From Desulfobulbaceae bacterium DB1 (GTDB lineage: Bacteria; Desulfobacterota; Desulfobulbia; Desulfobulbales; SURF-16), in assembly GCA_001914235.1 (NCBI GenBank), contig MQUF01000005.1, positions 124,001 to 188,000 of the forward strand: DNA of 64,000 nt. The letters are read 5' to 3'. Both the position numbers and the translations under genes were made by a program. This document shows positions 9,150 through 16,831 of this stretch, in pieces (position 1 is the stretch's first letter; each line of letters begins with the position of its first letter). The notes under the pieces are model-generated. The model was not told the origin of the DNA. It did no database searches and was given only the letters and a program-made list of their open reading frames with translations.

Positions 9150-9401
9150 ATGCATAGCAATAAGGAATTGTGTGAAAAAATCAGAGAGGTTTTCCCGGAA
9201 ATCGGGGCGTGCGGCATTGATCTGAATGTCGAATATGATTCTGAAAACAGGGCGTGGCTGGTTGATTTGAAAAAGGAGGATCATCACCTGAAGACGTTTC
9301 TGGAAATCCCCGATGCGGAAAAATGCATGGAGGGAAAGCAGTGCATCTCCCTTGGTCTGCAGATTGCCCAGTTACGAAATAATCTTGGTCTTATCCATTA
9401 G
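9150..9401 (+). CDS. Small acidic protein of unknown function
   Basis: An 83-residue protein I do not recognise. The start is well supported: AGGAGG lies six bases before the ATG, better than an in-frame TTG at 9108. The sequence has three cysteines (in GACGID, EKCMEG and KQCISL) and no membrane segment or signal peptide. It is likely cytoplasmic. It is a single-gene unit between a possible promoter and a strong intrinsic terminator, so it is probably expressed on its own. The compact alpha/beta pattern suggests a folded domain. Confidence 0.7.
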   Translation: MHSNKELCEKIREVFPEIGACGIDLNVEYDSENRAWLVDLKKEDHHLKTFLEIPDAEKCMEGKQCISLGLQIAQLRNNLGLIH

Positions 9402-9429
9402 TTGCCTGGTGTTGCAATAATGTTGTGCA

Positions 9430-9465
9430 GAGGCAAACGCGTCGTCGTTTGCCTCTTGTTTTTTT
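9430..9465 (+). terminator. Rho-independent terminator
   Basis: A perfect 10-base stem, GAGGCAAACG with CGTTTGCCTC, encloses a six-base loop and is followed by TTGTTTTTTT. It closes the transcription unit of the small gene just upstream. The rest of the interval up to 9703 holds no supported gene. Confidence 0.9.
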
Positions 9466-9703
9466 GGTTCGGTCACGCCCGGTTTTCCGGCAAGGAAAAA
9501 GATGCAGCGGGAAAAAAGTTGACTCGTTTCATGATAACCTGGTTTATTTGCGCTATAATTCCCGGAGAATAAAACAGGCCGTTGGGGAAAAAGATCCGTT
9601 TGCCTGGCCGGAACGGCAAAAGACGGCGTGGCGGAAAAAGAAGAAAGAGCCGTCTTGTTGCGGAACGACTCCTGGGTAAATCCATTTGCAGGATGTGAAA
9701 ATC

Positions 9704-10519
9704 ATGATTGAGTTTGTGCAGCAGTTTCATCCCGTCATGCAGGCGCTGCTGGCGACGCTTTTCACCTGGCTGATGACCGGGGCGGGGGCGGCCCTTGTTT
9801 TTGTTGCCAAAAGGGTCAACGCCAAAATGCTGGATTCCATGCTTGGTTTTGCCGCCGGGGTTATGATCGCCGCAAGTTTCTGGTCCCTGCTGGCACCCGG
9901 CATCGAAATGGCGGAGAATCTGGGCAACATTGCCTGGCTGACCGCAGCTGTCGGGTTTCTCGGCGGCGGCATTTTCATGCGGCTTATCGACAAGTTCCTC
10001 CCCCATCTCCATCCCGGCCTTGCCATGTCGGAAAGTGAAGGCATCAAAACCTCCTGGCAGCGCAGCACCCTGCTGGTGCTGGCCATCACCCTGCACAATA
10101 TCCCCGAGGGCATGGCAGTGGGCGTTGCATTCGGGGCCGCGGCCGCGGGGCTTCCCTCCGCCACCATCGGCGCGGCCATTGCCCTTGCCATCGGTATCGG
10201 CCTGCAGAATTTCCCAGAGGGCGCGGCGGTTTCACTTCCTTTGCGACGGGAGGGGATGGGCCGCTGGAAGAGCTTTCTCATGGGGCAGTATTCCGGCATG
10301 GTGGAGCCGGTGGCCGGTGTGCTGGGCGCCTATTTTGTCCTGCAGATGCAGTCCATCCTGCCCTATGCCCTTTGTTTTGCCGCCGGTGCCATGATTTTTG
10401 TCGTGGTGGAAGAACTGATCCCCGAATCACAAAGCAATCACAAGAATATTGATATCGTCACCATGGCCACCCTGACCGGCTTCACGGTCATGATGGTGCT
10501 TGATGTGGCGCTGGGGTAA
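9704..10519 (+). CDS. ZIP-family metal transporter (GufA-like)
   Basis: Inner-membrane carrier of divalent metals such as zinc or iron, 271 residues from this ATG. It has about eight hydrophobic segments. The metal-binding motifs of helices 4 and 5 are intact: HNIPEG in TLHNIPEGMAVG and the paired QNFPEG. The histidine-containing loop between helices 3 and 4 (PHLHPGL) is short. The ATG was preferred to a TTG at 9686 because AGGATG sits eight bases before it. It is monocistronic. Together with the CDF protein at 799 the window carries one predicted importer and one predicted exporter of divalent metal. Confidence 0.9.
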   Translation: MIEFVQQFHPVMQALLATLFTWLMTGAGAALVFVAKRVNAKMLDSMLGFAAGVMIAASFWSLLAPGIEMAENLGNIAWLTAAVGFLGGGIFMRLIDKFLPHLHPGLAMSESEGIKTSWQRSTLLVLAITLHNIPEGMAVGVAFGAAAAGLPSATIGAAIALAIGIGLQNFPEGAAVSLPLRREGMGRWKSFLMGQYSGMVEPVAGVLGAYFVLQMQSILPYALCFAAGAMIFVVVEELIPESQSNHKNIDIVTMATLTGFTVMMVLDVALG

Positions 10520-10637
10520 CCGGCGTTTGTTTGAAAATATCGGAGCCGTTGCCGCCAAATTCGCGAGTTGTCGGGCGGAACGGATTGCGGTAGCGTGAAA
10601 ATACCCCTCAGCGGCTTTGCGGCAGGGAAAGCCGCGA

Positions 10638-10680
10638 CTGGTCGCGCACGGTTGAGCTCCGGGAAATCGTGCGCGACCAG
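10638..10680. repeat. 13-bp perfect inverted repeat upstream of a small gene
   Basis: CTGGTCGCGCACG and CGTGCGCGACCAG form a perfect GC-rich stem around a 17-base loop. No T-run follows on either side, so it does not look like an intrinsic terminator. It lies 38 bases before the small gene at 10718 and could be a regulatory hairpin, an operator or a dispersed palindromic repeat. Confidence 0.65.
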
Positions 10681-10717
10681 AGGCGAGAGGCGCGAACCCT
10701 TTGCCAAAGGATGATAC

Positions 10718-10993
10718 ATGAGAGATCAATATGATAAAAAAGAAGGGTATTGCCGCATGCTGGGGCATGTTCTTCCCTTCCATTATTGCCGAACCATGAA
10801 TGAAGGACTGCCATGCGGCAAAATCCTTGACTGCTGGTTCGCGAGATTGCCCATCAGGGAATTTGTCGACACGCATTATTCCGATGAAGAGCGGGAGCGT
10901 ATTTTTCAACCGCCGAAAGCAAAAATGGTGTCTCTCGTCGAGATAATAGAAAATGCGCGAAAACAAGCGGCAAAAGGCGAGCCGGAGAAGTAG
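10718..10993 (+). CDS. Small cysteine-containing hypothetical protein
   Basis: A 91-residue protein I cannot assign. Four cysteines lie in the first 40 residues (C12, C24, C33, C39), together with a C-x5-C pair in LPCGKILDCWF, which could bind metal. The second half is charged and helical and ends in KGEPEK. AAAGG lies upstream of the ATG. It faces the small minus-strand gene at 11050 tail to tail. No membrane segment is visible. Confidence 0.65.
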   Translation: MRDQYDKKEGYCRMLGHVLPFHYCRTMNEGLPCGKILDCWFARLPIREFVDTHYSDEERERIFQPPKAKMVSLVEIIENARKQAAKGEPEK

Positions 10994-11049
10994 CACGACT
11001 GCACGGGCTGGTTCTTGGCGCGGAAATTTCCCTGCCGGTTTTTTGTTTG

Positions 11050-11385
11050 TCAGGGCTGCCCGGTTCTTGCCGTTTCGTCGGCGCTGCCTTTTTTAATGGC
11101 GTCCAGTGTTTCTTCCATATTCATCCATTCCTCGACGGAGGAGGCGAAGCCGGGCACATCCCTGAAGGCCTGCAGCCGTTGCAGCAAAAATTTCTTTTCT
11201 TCAAAAGAGATCCGTGCTTCGGAGAATTTGAACAAGGAGAAATAAAGAAAATTTCCTTTCTCGTCAAAACGAAAAAAAGGTCCATGTCGTTTGACTGTTG
11301 CGGGAAGTTTCGGCAACCGGGAAAAAATCTTTGCCGCCTCCTTGAGGCTGCTTGGGGGAAATGATGCCTTTGCGATCAGAATCAT
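11050..11385 (-). CDS. Small hypothetical protein upstream-adjacent to nothing recognisable
   Basis: A 111-residue protein with a coherent alpha/beta sequence: a hydrophobic MILIAKASFPP start, a basic middle (LPATVKRHGPFFRF) and a helical second half ending in an acidic segment around EEWMNMEETLDAIKKG. AAGAGAAG precedes the ATG on this strand. It lies 73 bases downstream of the pyruvate kinase fusion in the same direction and may be cotranscribed with it. I know no function. The overlapping plus-strand frame has no ribosome site and is not preferred. Confidence 0.6.
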   Translation of the reverse strand: MILIAKASFPPSSLKEAAKIFSRLPKLPATVKRHGPFFRFDEKGNFLYFSLFKFSEARISFEEKKFLLQRLQAFRDVPGFASSVEEWMNMEETLDAIKKGSADETARTGQP

Positions 11386-11458
11386 GGTGCTTCTCTTTTT
11401 AGCCTGTTAAAAAAAAGACAAAAAGCAGTGATGGACCTGCTTGCATTGCATCGTCTTC

Positions 11459-13240
11459 CTATTCCACCTGGATAAGCTGGAAGGCCCCGGTCTGGGGGAT
11501 GCCGCCCTGGGTCTGCCGCGCCCCTTCCACTACCGCCAGCACGTCGCCCTTTGCCAGAAATCCCTTTTGCATTGCTTCCTCCTGGGCCCGCATGACGGTT
11601 TGGTCCCGGCTGAGGTTTTCCCTGATAATGATCGGCGAGATGTTTTTGTAGATGCAGGAGTGACGCGCCACATGGACCGAATTCGTCACCAGCAGGGTGG
11701 GCTTTGAACGGTTCCATTTGGACAAATGGCGGTAGATTTCTCCTTTCAGGTCAAGCACCATGATAACCGAAGCGTCCCCGAGGCTTGCCGCCGCCACCAG
11801 GGCGGGATTGAATCCCTTGTGAGCGCGCAGCAGTTCACACTGTTCCTCGACAGGTTCCGTATACCGCTCCTCTTCGTTGACGATCGACGCCATGGTGCGC
11901 ACCACGTTTACCGGATCGACGCCAACGGCTGTTTCCCCGGACAGCATCACCGCATCGGTCCCATCCCGCACGGCGACACTGACATCGGTCACTTCCGCCC
12001 GGGTGGGACGGTGATTCATGGTCATGCTGTCAAGCATCTGGGTTGCGGTGATCACCGGGATATTGGCCTGCCAGCAGCGTTTGATGATCTCTCGCTGGAT
12101 TCTGGGAACCCGTGAGGCGGGCAGCTCGACGCCGAGGTCTCCCCTGGCAATCATGATGGCATCGCTGACCGCGATAATCTCCCCGATGTTTTCCACCGCT
12201 TCGGGCTTTTCGATCTTGGCAACCACTCGGATCTGTCGTTTGCCCCGGCTGATCAGCTCTTTTACTTCGAGGATCTCCCGGGCGGAACGGACAAAGGAAA
12301 GGGCGACAAAATCAACGGAGTGTTCCATGCCCCAGGAAAGATCCCGTTTGTCTTTTTCCGTGACGCTGGGCAAAGACAGGGGGGTGGCGGGCAGGTTGAT
12401 TCCTTTGCTTGATTTCAGCATACCGCCGACAACCACCCGGCAGACAACCTCGCTTTTTCCTTCCTTTTCAACCGCAAGCTCGATGAGTCCGTCATCGAGC
12501 AATATCGGATCACCGGTTCGAAGATCATCAAGAATCTCCGGAACAATGGTGGAAAACCGCTGCGCAGTTCCTTGGACGGCTTCTGCCTGGATAATCACCG
12601 TTGATCCGCTTGCCAGTTTGACAGCGCCGTTTTCCATGGGACCGGTCCTTATTTTCGGGCCGCACAGATCCATGAGAACGGCAATGGGGCGCGACCATTC
12701 TTCTTCCGCGGCGCGCACCGCAAGCAACCGTCGTTCATGCTCCTCATGGGTGCCGTGGGAGAAGTTGAGGCGGGCAATGTCCATGCCGGCCAGTACCATT
12801 CTGCCCAGTGTGTCGGGCGACTCGGACGCCGGACCCAGGGTGCAGACGATGCGGGCCAGCTTGCGCACCTTTTCATTTGAGTGAATTTTCACCCTGTCGA
12901 GAAGCTCTTCGAGTTTGGCGGGCTTAACCGGCTTGGGGAGAAAGCCGATTACATTGGCAAAATTGCTCAGCCTTCCCCGTACCATCTTTTCTTCAAGGCT
13001 GGAAGAAATGACAATGATCGGACATTGGGGGGCGATAACCAGCATTGCCTCCATGAATTTGAAGCCGTCCCATTTCGGCATGACGACATCGGAAATAACC
13101 AGATCGTAATGGCGGAACGTTGCCTTGTGAAATCCCTGCTGGCCGTTTTCAACCGCCTCCACCGTGTGTCCCATCGTGGCGAGTTGGGCCGTCAGCAAGG
13201 TGCTGATGACCGGAGAGTCTTCCAGAAGTAATATGTGCAT
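11459..13240 (-). CDS. pyk: Response-regulator receiver domain fused to pyruvate kinase
   Basis: A 593-residue single reading frame joining two complete domains. Residues 1-120 are a CheY-like receiver: acidic pair E7/D8, phospho-acceptor D51 in LVISDVVMP, the Ser/Thr position at about 80 and the conserved lysine K103 in FLPKPVKP. Residues 125-593 are a full pyruvate kinase (phosphoenolpyruvate plus ADP to pyruvate plus ATP) with ARLNFSHG, the catalytic lysine in AKIEKPEA, IARGDLGVELP and the signature RPTRAEVTDVSVAV followed by LSGETA. Pyruvate kinases are normally about 470 residues with no receiver. A sensor-kinase locus is divergently transcribed 300 bases away. Control of enzyme activity by phosphorylation is inference. 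The tandem CATAAGGT just before the ATG supplies AAGG as ribosome site. Confidence 0.95.
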   Translation of the reverse strand: MHILLLEDSPVISTLLTAQLATMGHTVEAVENGQQGFHKATFRHYDLVISDVVMPKWDGFKFMEAMLVIAPQCPIIVISSSLEEKMVRGRLSNFANVIGFLPKPVKPAKLEELLDRVKIHSNEKVRKLARIVCTLGPASESPDTLGRMVLAGMDIARLNFSHGTHEEHERRLLAVRAAEEEWSRPIAVLMDLCGPKIRTGPMENGAVKLASGSTVIIQAEAVQGTAQRFSTIVPEILDDLRTGDPILLDDGLIELAVEKEGKSEVVCRVVVGGMLKSSKGINLPATPLSLPSVTEKDKRDLSWGMEHSVDFVALSFVRSAREILEVKELISRGKRQIRVVAKIEKPEAVENIGEIIAVSDAIMIARGDLGVELPASRVPRIQREIIKRCWQANIPVITATQMLDSMTMNHRPTRAEVTDVSVAVRDGTDAVMLSGETAVGVDPVNVVRTMASIVNEEERYTEPVEEQCELLRAHKGFNPALVAAASLGDASVIMVLDLKGEIYRHLSKWNRSKPTLLVTNSVHVARHSCIYKNISPIIIRENLSRDQTVMRAQEEAMQKGFLAKGDVLAVVEGARQTQGGIPQTGAFQLIQVE

Positions 13241-13340
13241 GACCTTATGACCTTATGACCTGTTCGGCATCCGTTAAAAAAAACGTGTTTCCCTACCTGG
13301 GATCATACAGGATAAAAGACGTCATGTGAAATGTAAAGAA

Positions 13341-13391
13341 GGGGCGCACCGACGAATCATCGCAACCGGTGCGGACCCCATTTATTTTTTG
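13341..13391 (+). terminator. Terminator-like hairpin in the leader of the lipoprotein gene
   Basis: GGGGCGCACCG pairs with CGGTGCGGACCCC, leaving a two-base bulge, around a 15-base loop, and is followed by ATTTATTTTTTG. It lies in the 299-base gap between the divergent pyruvate kinase fusion and the lipoprotein gene, 150 bases before the latter. It may be an attenuator or a leftover terminator. I recognise no known riboswitch core here. The rest of the gap is unassigned apart from a short GACCTTAT direct repeat at its left edge. Confidence 0.35.
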
Positions 13392-13539
13392 ACAGGAAAC
13401 AAGGGGATAAGTACAATCAAGTGCGGAATCAACGTTTTTATCACCCCTATCCCGTATTTTGCGAAAAGGGCTGTTGCGACGAGGGCGCGGCAACCTCTTC
13501 CCCTGCGGAACGAAAAGCACTCCTCATCCGGAGCTGGTA

Positions 13540-14667
13540 ATGAAATTAACTCCTGTTGTTTCATGGTGTTGGATCTGTTTGCTGACCGTGCTCACGCTCT
13601 CCGCCTGCGGCGTTGAGGAAAAGGCGGTGCCGGTTCTGCGCATCGGTCACAGTCCCCAGGATCATCACGCCCCACTTTATATAGCTGCCGTGAATGGCGA
13701 TTATTTCAGGGAGCATGGCGGCATCTGGCTGAAAGAAAAGGTCCATCGCCGGGAGTATGAGCTTTTTGACCAGGGCAGGCTGCTGGCAAAAATGGTGATT
13801 GATGCAAGTACCGGCGGCGAGGAGATGATTCGGCGGCTTGTCGAGGAACAGTATGATATGACCCTGGGCGGGGTGCCGGCCATGCTGCATTTTATTGATC
13901 AGGGAAGTCCCATCAGAATCGTGGCGCCGATCATGGCCGATGGGGCGGGACTCGTGCTTCGTCCGGATATGGAGGTGAGCGACTGGGATGAGTTCGTTGC
14001 TTTTGTTCGGAGCAGTGAGGCGCCGGTCAAAATAGGTTACAAAATTGCCGTATCGGTGCAGAGTCTGATCTTGGAGCAGGCCCTGCGGGAAGCGGGACTC
14101 GCCTTTACCCATGATGCGGGGGATACCGCGGCCGGGGTGTTGCTGGTGAATCTCTATGGGGAAGAAAATCTGCTGCCCGCCCTGAAAAACGGTCTGGTGG
14201 ACGGCATTGTTGCCAATCAGCCGTTTCTTGCCCTGGCCGAGGAGCAGGGAATCGGCAAAGTGGCTGCCATGCAGGGTGATCTGCCGCCCATCGGCAAATG
14301 GCGGGGCATTCCCTGCTGCGCCCTGGCGGCGGCCGACAGTTATGCCGGCGAGCATCCGCGGGTAGTGGAGGCCATGATTACCCTCATGCTGCGCGCCACT
14401 CGGTTTATCAACGATTTTCCGGACAAAAGCGCCGTGCAGATCGCCCGCTGGATTGAAATCGACCCGGGGGTCGAAAAAAAATCCCTGTCCACCATCAGCT
14501 ATCTCACCGAGTACAATGAGGAATGGGAACAGGGGATCAAATACTGGGTTGAGGCGATGATTGCCGGCGGTATCCTGAACGCGCGGGTGAAGGACGCGTA
14601 CGACCAGGATCATCTTTCCGGCCTGATTTATGGACCTCTTTCCGAAAAGGCGGGCGACAAGAAGTGA
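13540..14667 (+). CDS. Substrate-binding lipoprotein of the NrtA/SsuA/NMT1-like type
   Basis: A 375-residue extracytoplasmic solute-binding protein. The start gives a lipoprotein signal with lipobox LSAC, so Cys23 would be lipid-modified. GGAG lies six bases before the ATG; a longer in-frame start at 13459 would bury the signal. The body matches the nitrate/taurine/thiamine-precursor family in layout: the early RIGHSPQDHHAPLYIA segment and the later DGIVANQPFLALAEEQG. No permease or ATPase gene is present. Its stop overlaps the GTG start of a sensor kinase (GTGA), so it probably serves as the sensing partner of that kinase. The ligand is unknown. Confidence 0.85.
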   Translation: MKLTPVVSWCWICLLTVLTLSACGVEEKAVPVLRIGHSPQDHHAPLYIAAVNGDYFREHGGIWLKEKVHRREYELFDQGRLLAKMVIDASTGGEEMIRRLVEEQYDMTLGGVPAMLHFIDQGSPIRIVAPIMADGAGLVLRPDMEVSDWDEFVAFVRSSEAPVKIGYKIAVSVQSLILEQALREAGLAFTHDAGDTAAGVLLVNLYGEENLLPALKNGLVDGIVANQPFLALAEEQGIGKVAAMQGDLPPIGKWRGIPCCALAAADSYAGEHPRVVEAMITLMLRATRFINDFPDKSAVQIARWIEIDPGVEKKSLSTISYLTEYNEEWEQGIKYWVEAMIAGGILNARVKDAYDQDHLSGLIYGPLSEKAGDKK

Positions 14668-15605
14668 AATTGCGCATAACCATATCCAAAAAAATATTTT
14701 TGCTTTTTGCCTCTTTTACGCTGCTGACCGTTGTACTGGCGGCCACGGTTTTCACCGGACTCAATGGTCTGCGCCGGACAGGCCGCGAGATGCGGTTGGT
14801 GCAGGATTTTAAACTGCAGATCACCGAACTTTCGTCATTTCAGATCGGCAAGAAAGAGGAGCTCAAATCTCCCGACCGCGCCCGTTTTGAGACGGAATTC
14901 TCCAGGGCAGGCGAACTGCTGGAGCAGATGCAAGGCCGGGAAAAGGATGCAAGCCCTTTGTCGAAGAAACAAATCAGTCGCGTCCGGGAACATCTGACTT
15001 ATTATCGCCGGGCCTTTGAGGAGCTTTTTGAAAAATACAAACAGGACCTCATTCTGCAAGGGAAACAAGAAGAGCTTATCGAAACGTTTTACGGGAGGGT
15101 AAACGGGCTGCCCGTTGAGCAGGGGTTTGCATTGTATAAAATAATTCACTCCTTGCCGGTTGTCTTTGAAAACGTCAGCCGACAGCCGGACGGCGTGAAT
15201 ATCGGAGCCTTGAAAACGGCGCGGCGGGATGTGGCCGGGATTACCACAGATCCGGAGATAATGAAGATGTATGACTCCCTGGTCGCCAACATCGAAGCTT
15301 TATATCTTAATGTTCTCGGTATCAGGGACAGGGAGGATTTTCTCAGCGATACGGCACGACAATTTTTTGATTTCGCCTCAAAAAGTGTTGCCGATCTCGC
15401 GCGTGAAAACGGAAAAAAACAGGAAAAATTGAGACGGAGCATTATCGGGATATGCCTTGCCGCGATTGTGCTTACTTTGATTTTCTGGTGGGAAGTCAGC
15501 CGTTATTTCCAGGCCTTTCTGAAACGGCAGAAGTCCGCCATCGAGGCCATTGAAAAGGCGGATTACGACTATGATCTCGGCCCGGATATCCCCCATGACG
15601 AGCTA
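14664..15605 (+). pseudogene. Hybrid sensor histidine kinase, 5' part (disrupted by IS630-type element)
   Basis: Codons 1-314 of a membrane kinase: transmembrane segment at about 10-32, a periplasmic helical domain rich in charged residues, a second membrane segment at about 265-285 and the start of a HAMP linker. The frame is cut by an insertion after the CTA codon and then runs only a few codons into the element. Removing the element and one TA copy joins codon 314 to GGC at 16832 in the same frame, giving an 841-residue protein. The GTG start overlaps the lipoprotein stop. As it stands this fragment has no catalytic domain, so the kinase is inactive unless the element excises. Confidence 0.9.
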
Positions 15606-15624
15606 GTACCATGTAACCTTAATT
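15606..15624. repeat. Left terminal inverted repeat of the IS630-type element
   Basis: Begins GTACCATGTAACCTTAAT directly after the TA target. It matches the inverted right end at about 14 of the first 18 positions. A plus-strand promoter for the transposase may overlap it, but none is clear. Confidence 0.8.
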
Positions 15625-15682
15625 AGTTCGCATTTATTGTCCGTGGTGATATACTGATGGCATCCAACATAAGGAGGCCATC

Positions 15683-16815
15683 ATGTCACCGAGATACAGA
15701 GTTACTTTGACCAAAGAGGAACGCAGCGAGCTTGAGGCATTGACGAAAAGGGGGAGAATCGAGGCCAGGCGATTCAGACACGCCCGTGCTTTGCTTCTAT
15801 GTGACGCCGGTCCAGAAGGTTTGGCATGGAAAGTCGCTGATGTAGCTGATGCCCTGGGGGTAACCAGCCGCTCAATTGAACACCTGAAGAAGCGCTTTGT
15901 CGAAGAAGGACTCGAGGCTGCTTTGGAGCGCAAGCCAAGCGAGAAGCCGCCAAGAGAGGTTATCTTTGACGGGGCATTTGAGGCACGATTGATTGCGTTG
16001 GCGTGTTCCGAAGCACCGGAAGGACGCCAGCGATGGACAGTCAGGCTACTTGCGGAAAAAGCAGTTGAATTGGGTTTTGCTGATAAGGTTTCGCACATGA
16101 CAGTGCAGCGGGCATTAAAAAAAATGAACTTCAACCTCACCGCAAGAAATACTGGAAAATCCCGCCGAAAGGTAACGCAGCCTTTGTAGCGGCGATGGAA
16201 GATGTTTTGGAAGTGTACCATTTCCCATATGATCCTGAGTATCCAGTGGTTTGTATGGACGAATCTTCCAAACAGCTGATTGGTGAAGTTCGAGAGCCAA
16301 TACCAGGAAAACCAGGCCAAACGCGGTGCATCGACGATGAATACGTCAGAAATGGCGTGGCAGAAATATTTATGGAAGTTGAACCGCTGACCGGTCGGCG
16401 CCATGTAGCGGTCACGGAACGGCGAACCCGTAAAGATTGGGCGGCACAGATCAAGCAAATGCTGGATGAGCGTTATCCTCATGCTTGCAAGGTTCGTCTG
16501 GTTATGGACAATTTGAACACGCATAATATCGCCTCACTCTATGAAGCCTTCGAACCCCAAGAGGCGAGGCGGTTGGCGGAAAGACTCGAAATTCATTACA
16601 CACCCAAGCACGGAAGCTGGCTCAACATGGCGGAAATCGAACTCAGTGTTCTCAAGGGACAGTGTCTTGATCGCCGGATACCAGAAATGGCGGTCATGCA
16701 GGCCCATGTTGCTGCCTGGGAAAAAGCGAGAAACAATAGCGCGAAGAAAATTGTTTGGCAGTTCAAAACATCGGATGCTCGTATAAAGCTCCAACATCTG
16801 TATCCGAAAATATAA
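15683..16815 (+). CDS. IS630-family transposase in two frames (probable -1 frameshift)
   Basis: DDE transposase catalysing cut-and-paste movement. The first frame (15683-16189, AAGGAGG ribosome site) encodes the helix-turn-helix DNA-binding part; the second (16195-16815) holds the catalytic residues: D in VVCMDESSK, D in VMDNLNTH and E in NMAEIELS. Read with a -1 shift at the A-run at 16117-16124, the two join into about 377 residues. The shifted frame passes through KKYWKIPPKGNAAFVAAMED, the linker seen in single-frame family members, so the protein is intact in content. Either programmed frameshifting or a one-base mutation explains this; the A-run favours the former. Confidence 0.85.
16117..16124 (+). 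other. Slippery A-run, candidate -1 frameshift site
   Basis: Eight consecutive A preceded by TT (codons TTA AAA AAA ATG in the first frame). It provides an A-AAA-AAA heptamer on which tandem tRNA slippage by -1 is well known. The second transposase frame is open through this site and continues to the catalytic domain. Confidence 0.6.
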
Positions 16816-16829
16816 AAGTTACTTAGTAC
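16811..16829. repeat. Right terminal inverted repeat of the IS630-type element
   Basis: Ends in AGTTACTTAGTAC immediately before the second TA. It is the imperfect inverse of the left end. The transposase stop codon lies just inside it. Confidence 0.8.
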
Positions 16830-16831
16830 TA

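Larger units (their letters stand above)
15604..16831 (+). mobile_element. IS630-family insertion sequence with TA target duplication
   Basis: The element itself spans 15606-16829 (1,224 bases) and is flanked by TA on both sides, the target duplication typical of the IS630/Tc1/mariner group. The ends form an imperfect inverted repeat: GTACCATGTAAC on the left and, read inwards from the right, GTACTAAGTAAC. Between them lie two overlapping-frame transposase reading frames. The element interrupts a sensor-kinase gene, and precise removal restores the frame, which suggests a recent insertion. Confidence 0.93.

Noticed and set aside
9425-9679. 84-codon plus-strand frame after the small gene
   Set aside because: It contains the intrinsic terminator at 9430-9465, is extremely Arg/Lys-rich and has no ribosome site.
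13341-13391. Known riboswitch upstream of the lipoprotein gene (TPP or cobalamin)
   Set aside because: No conserved core sequence of either class is present; only a hairpin with a T-rich tail can be supported.
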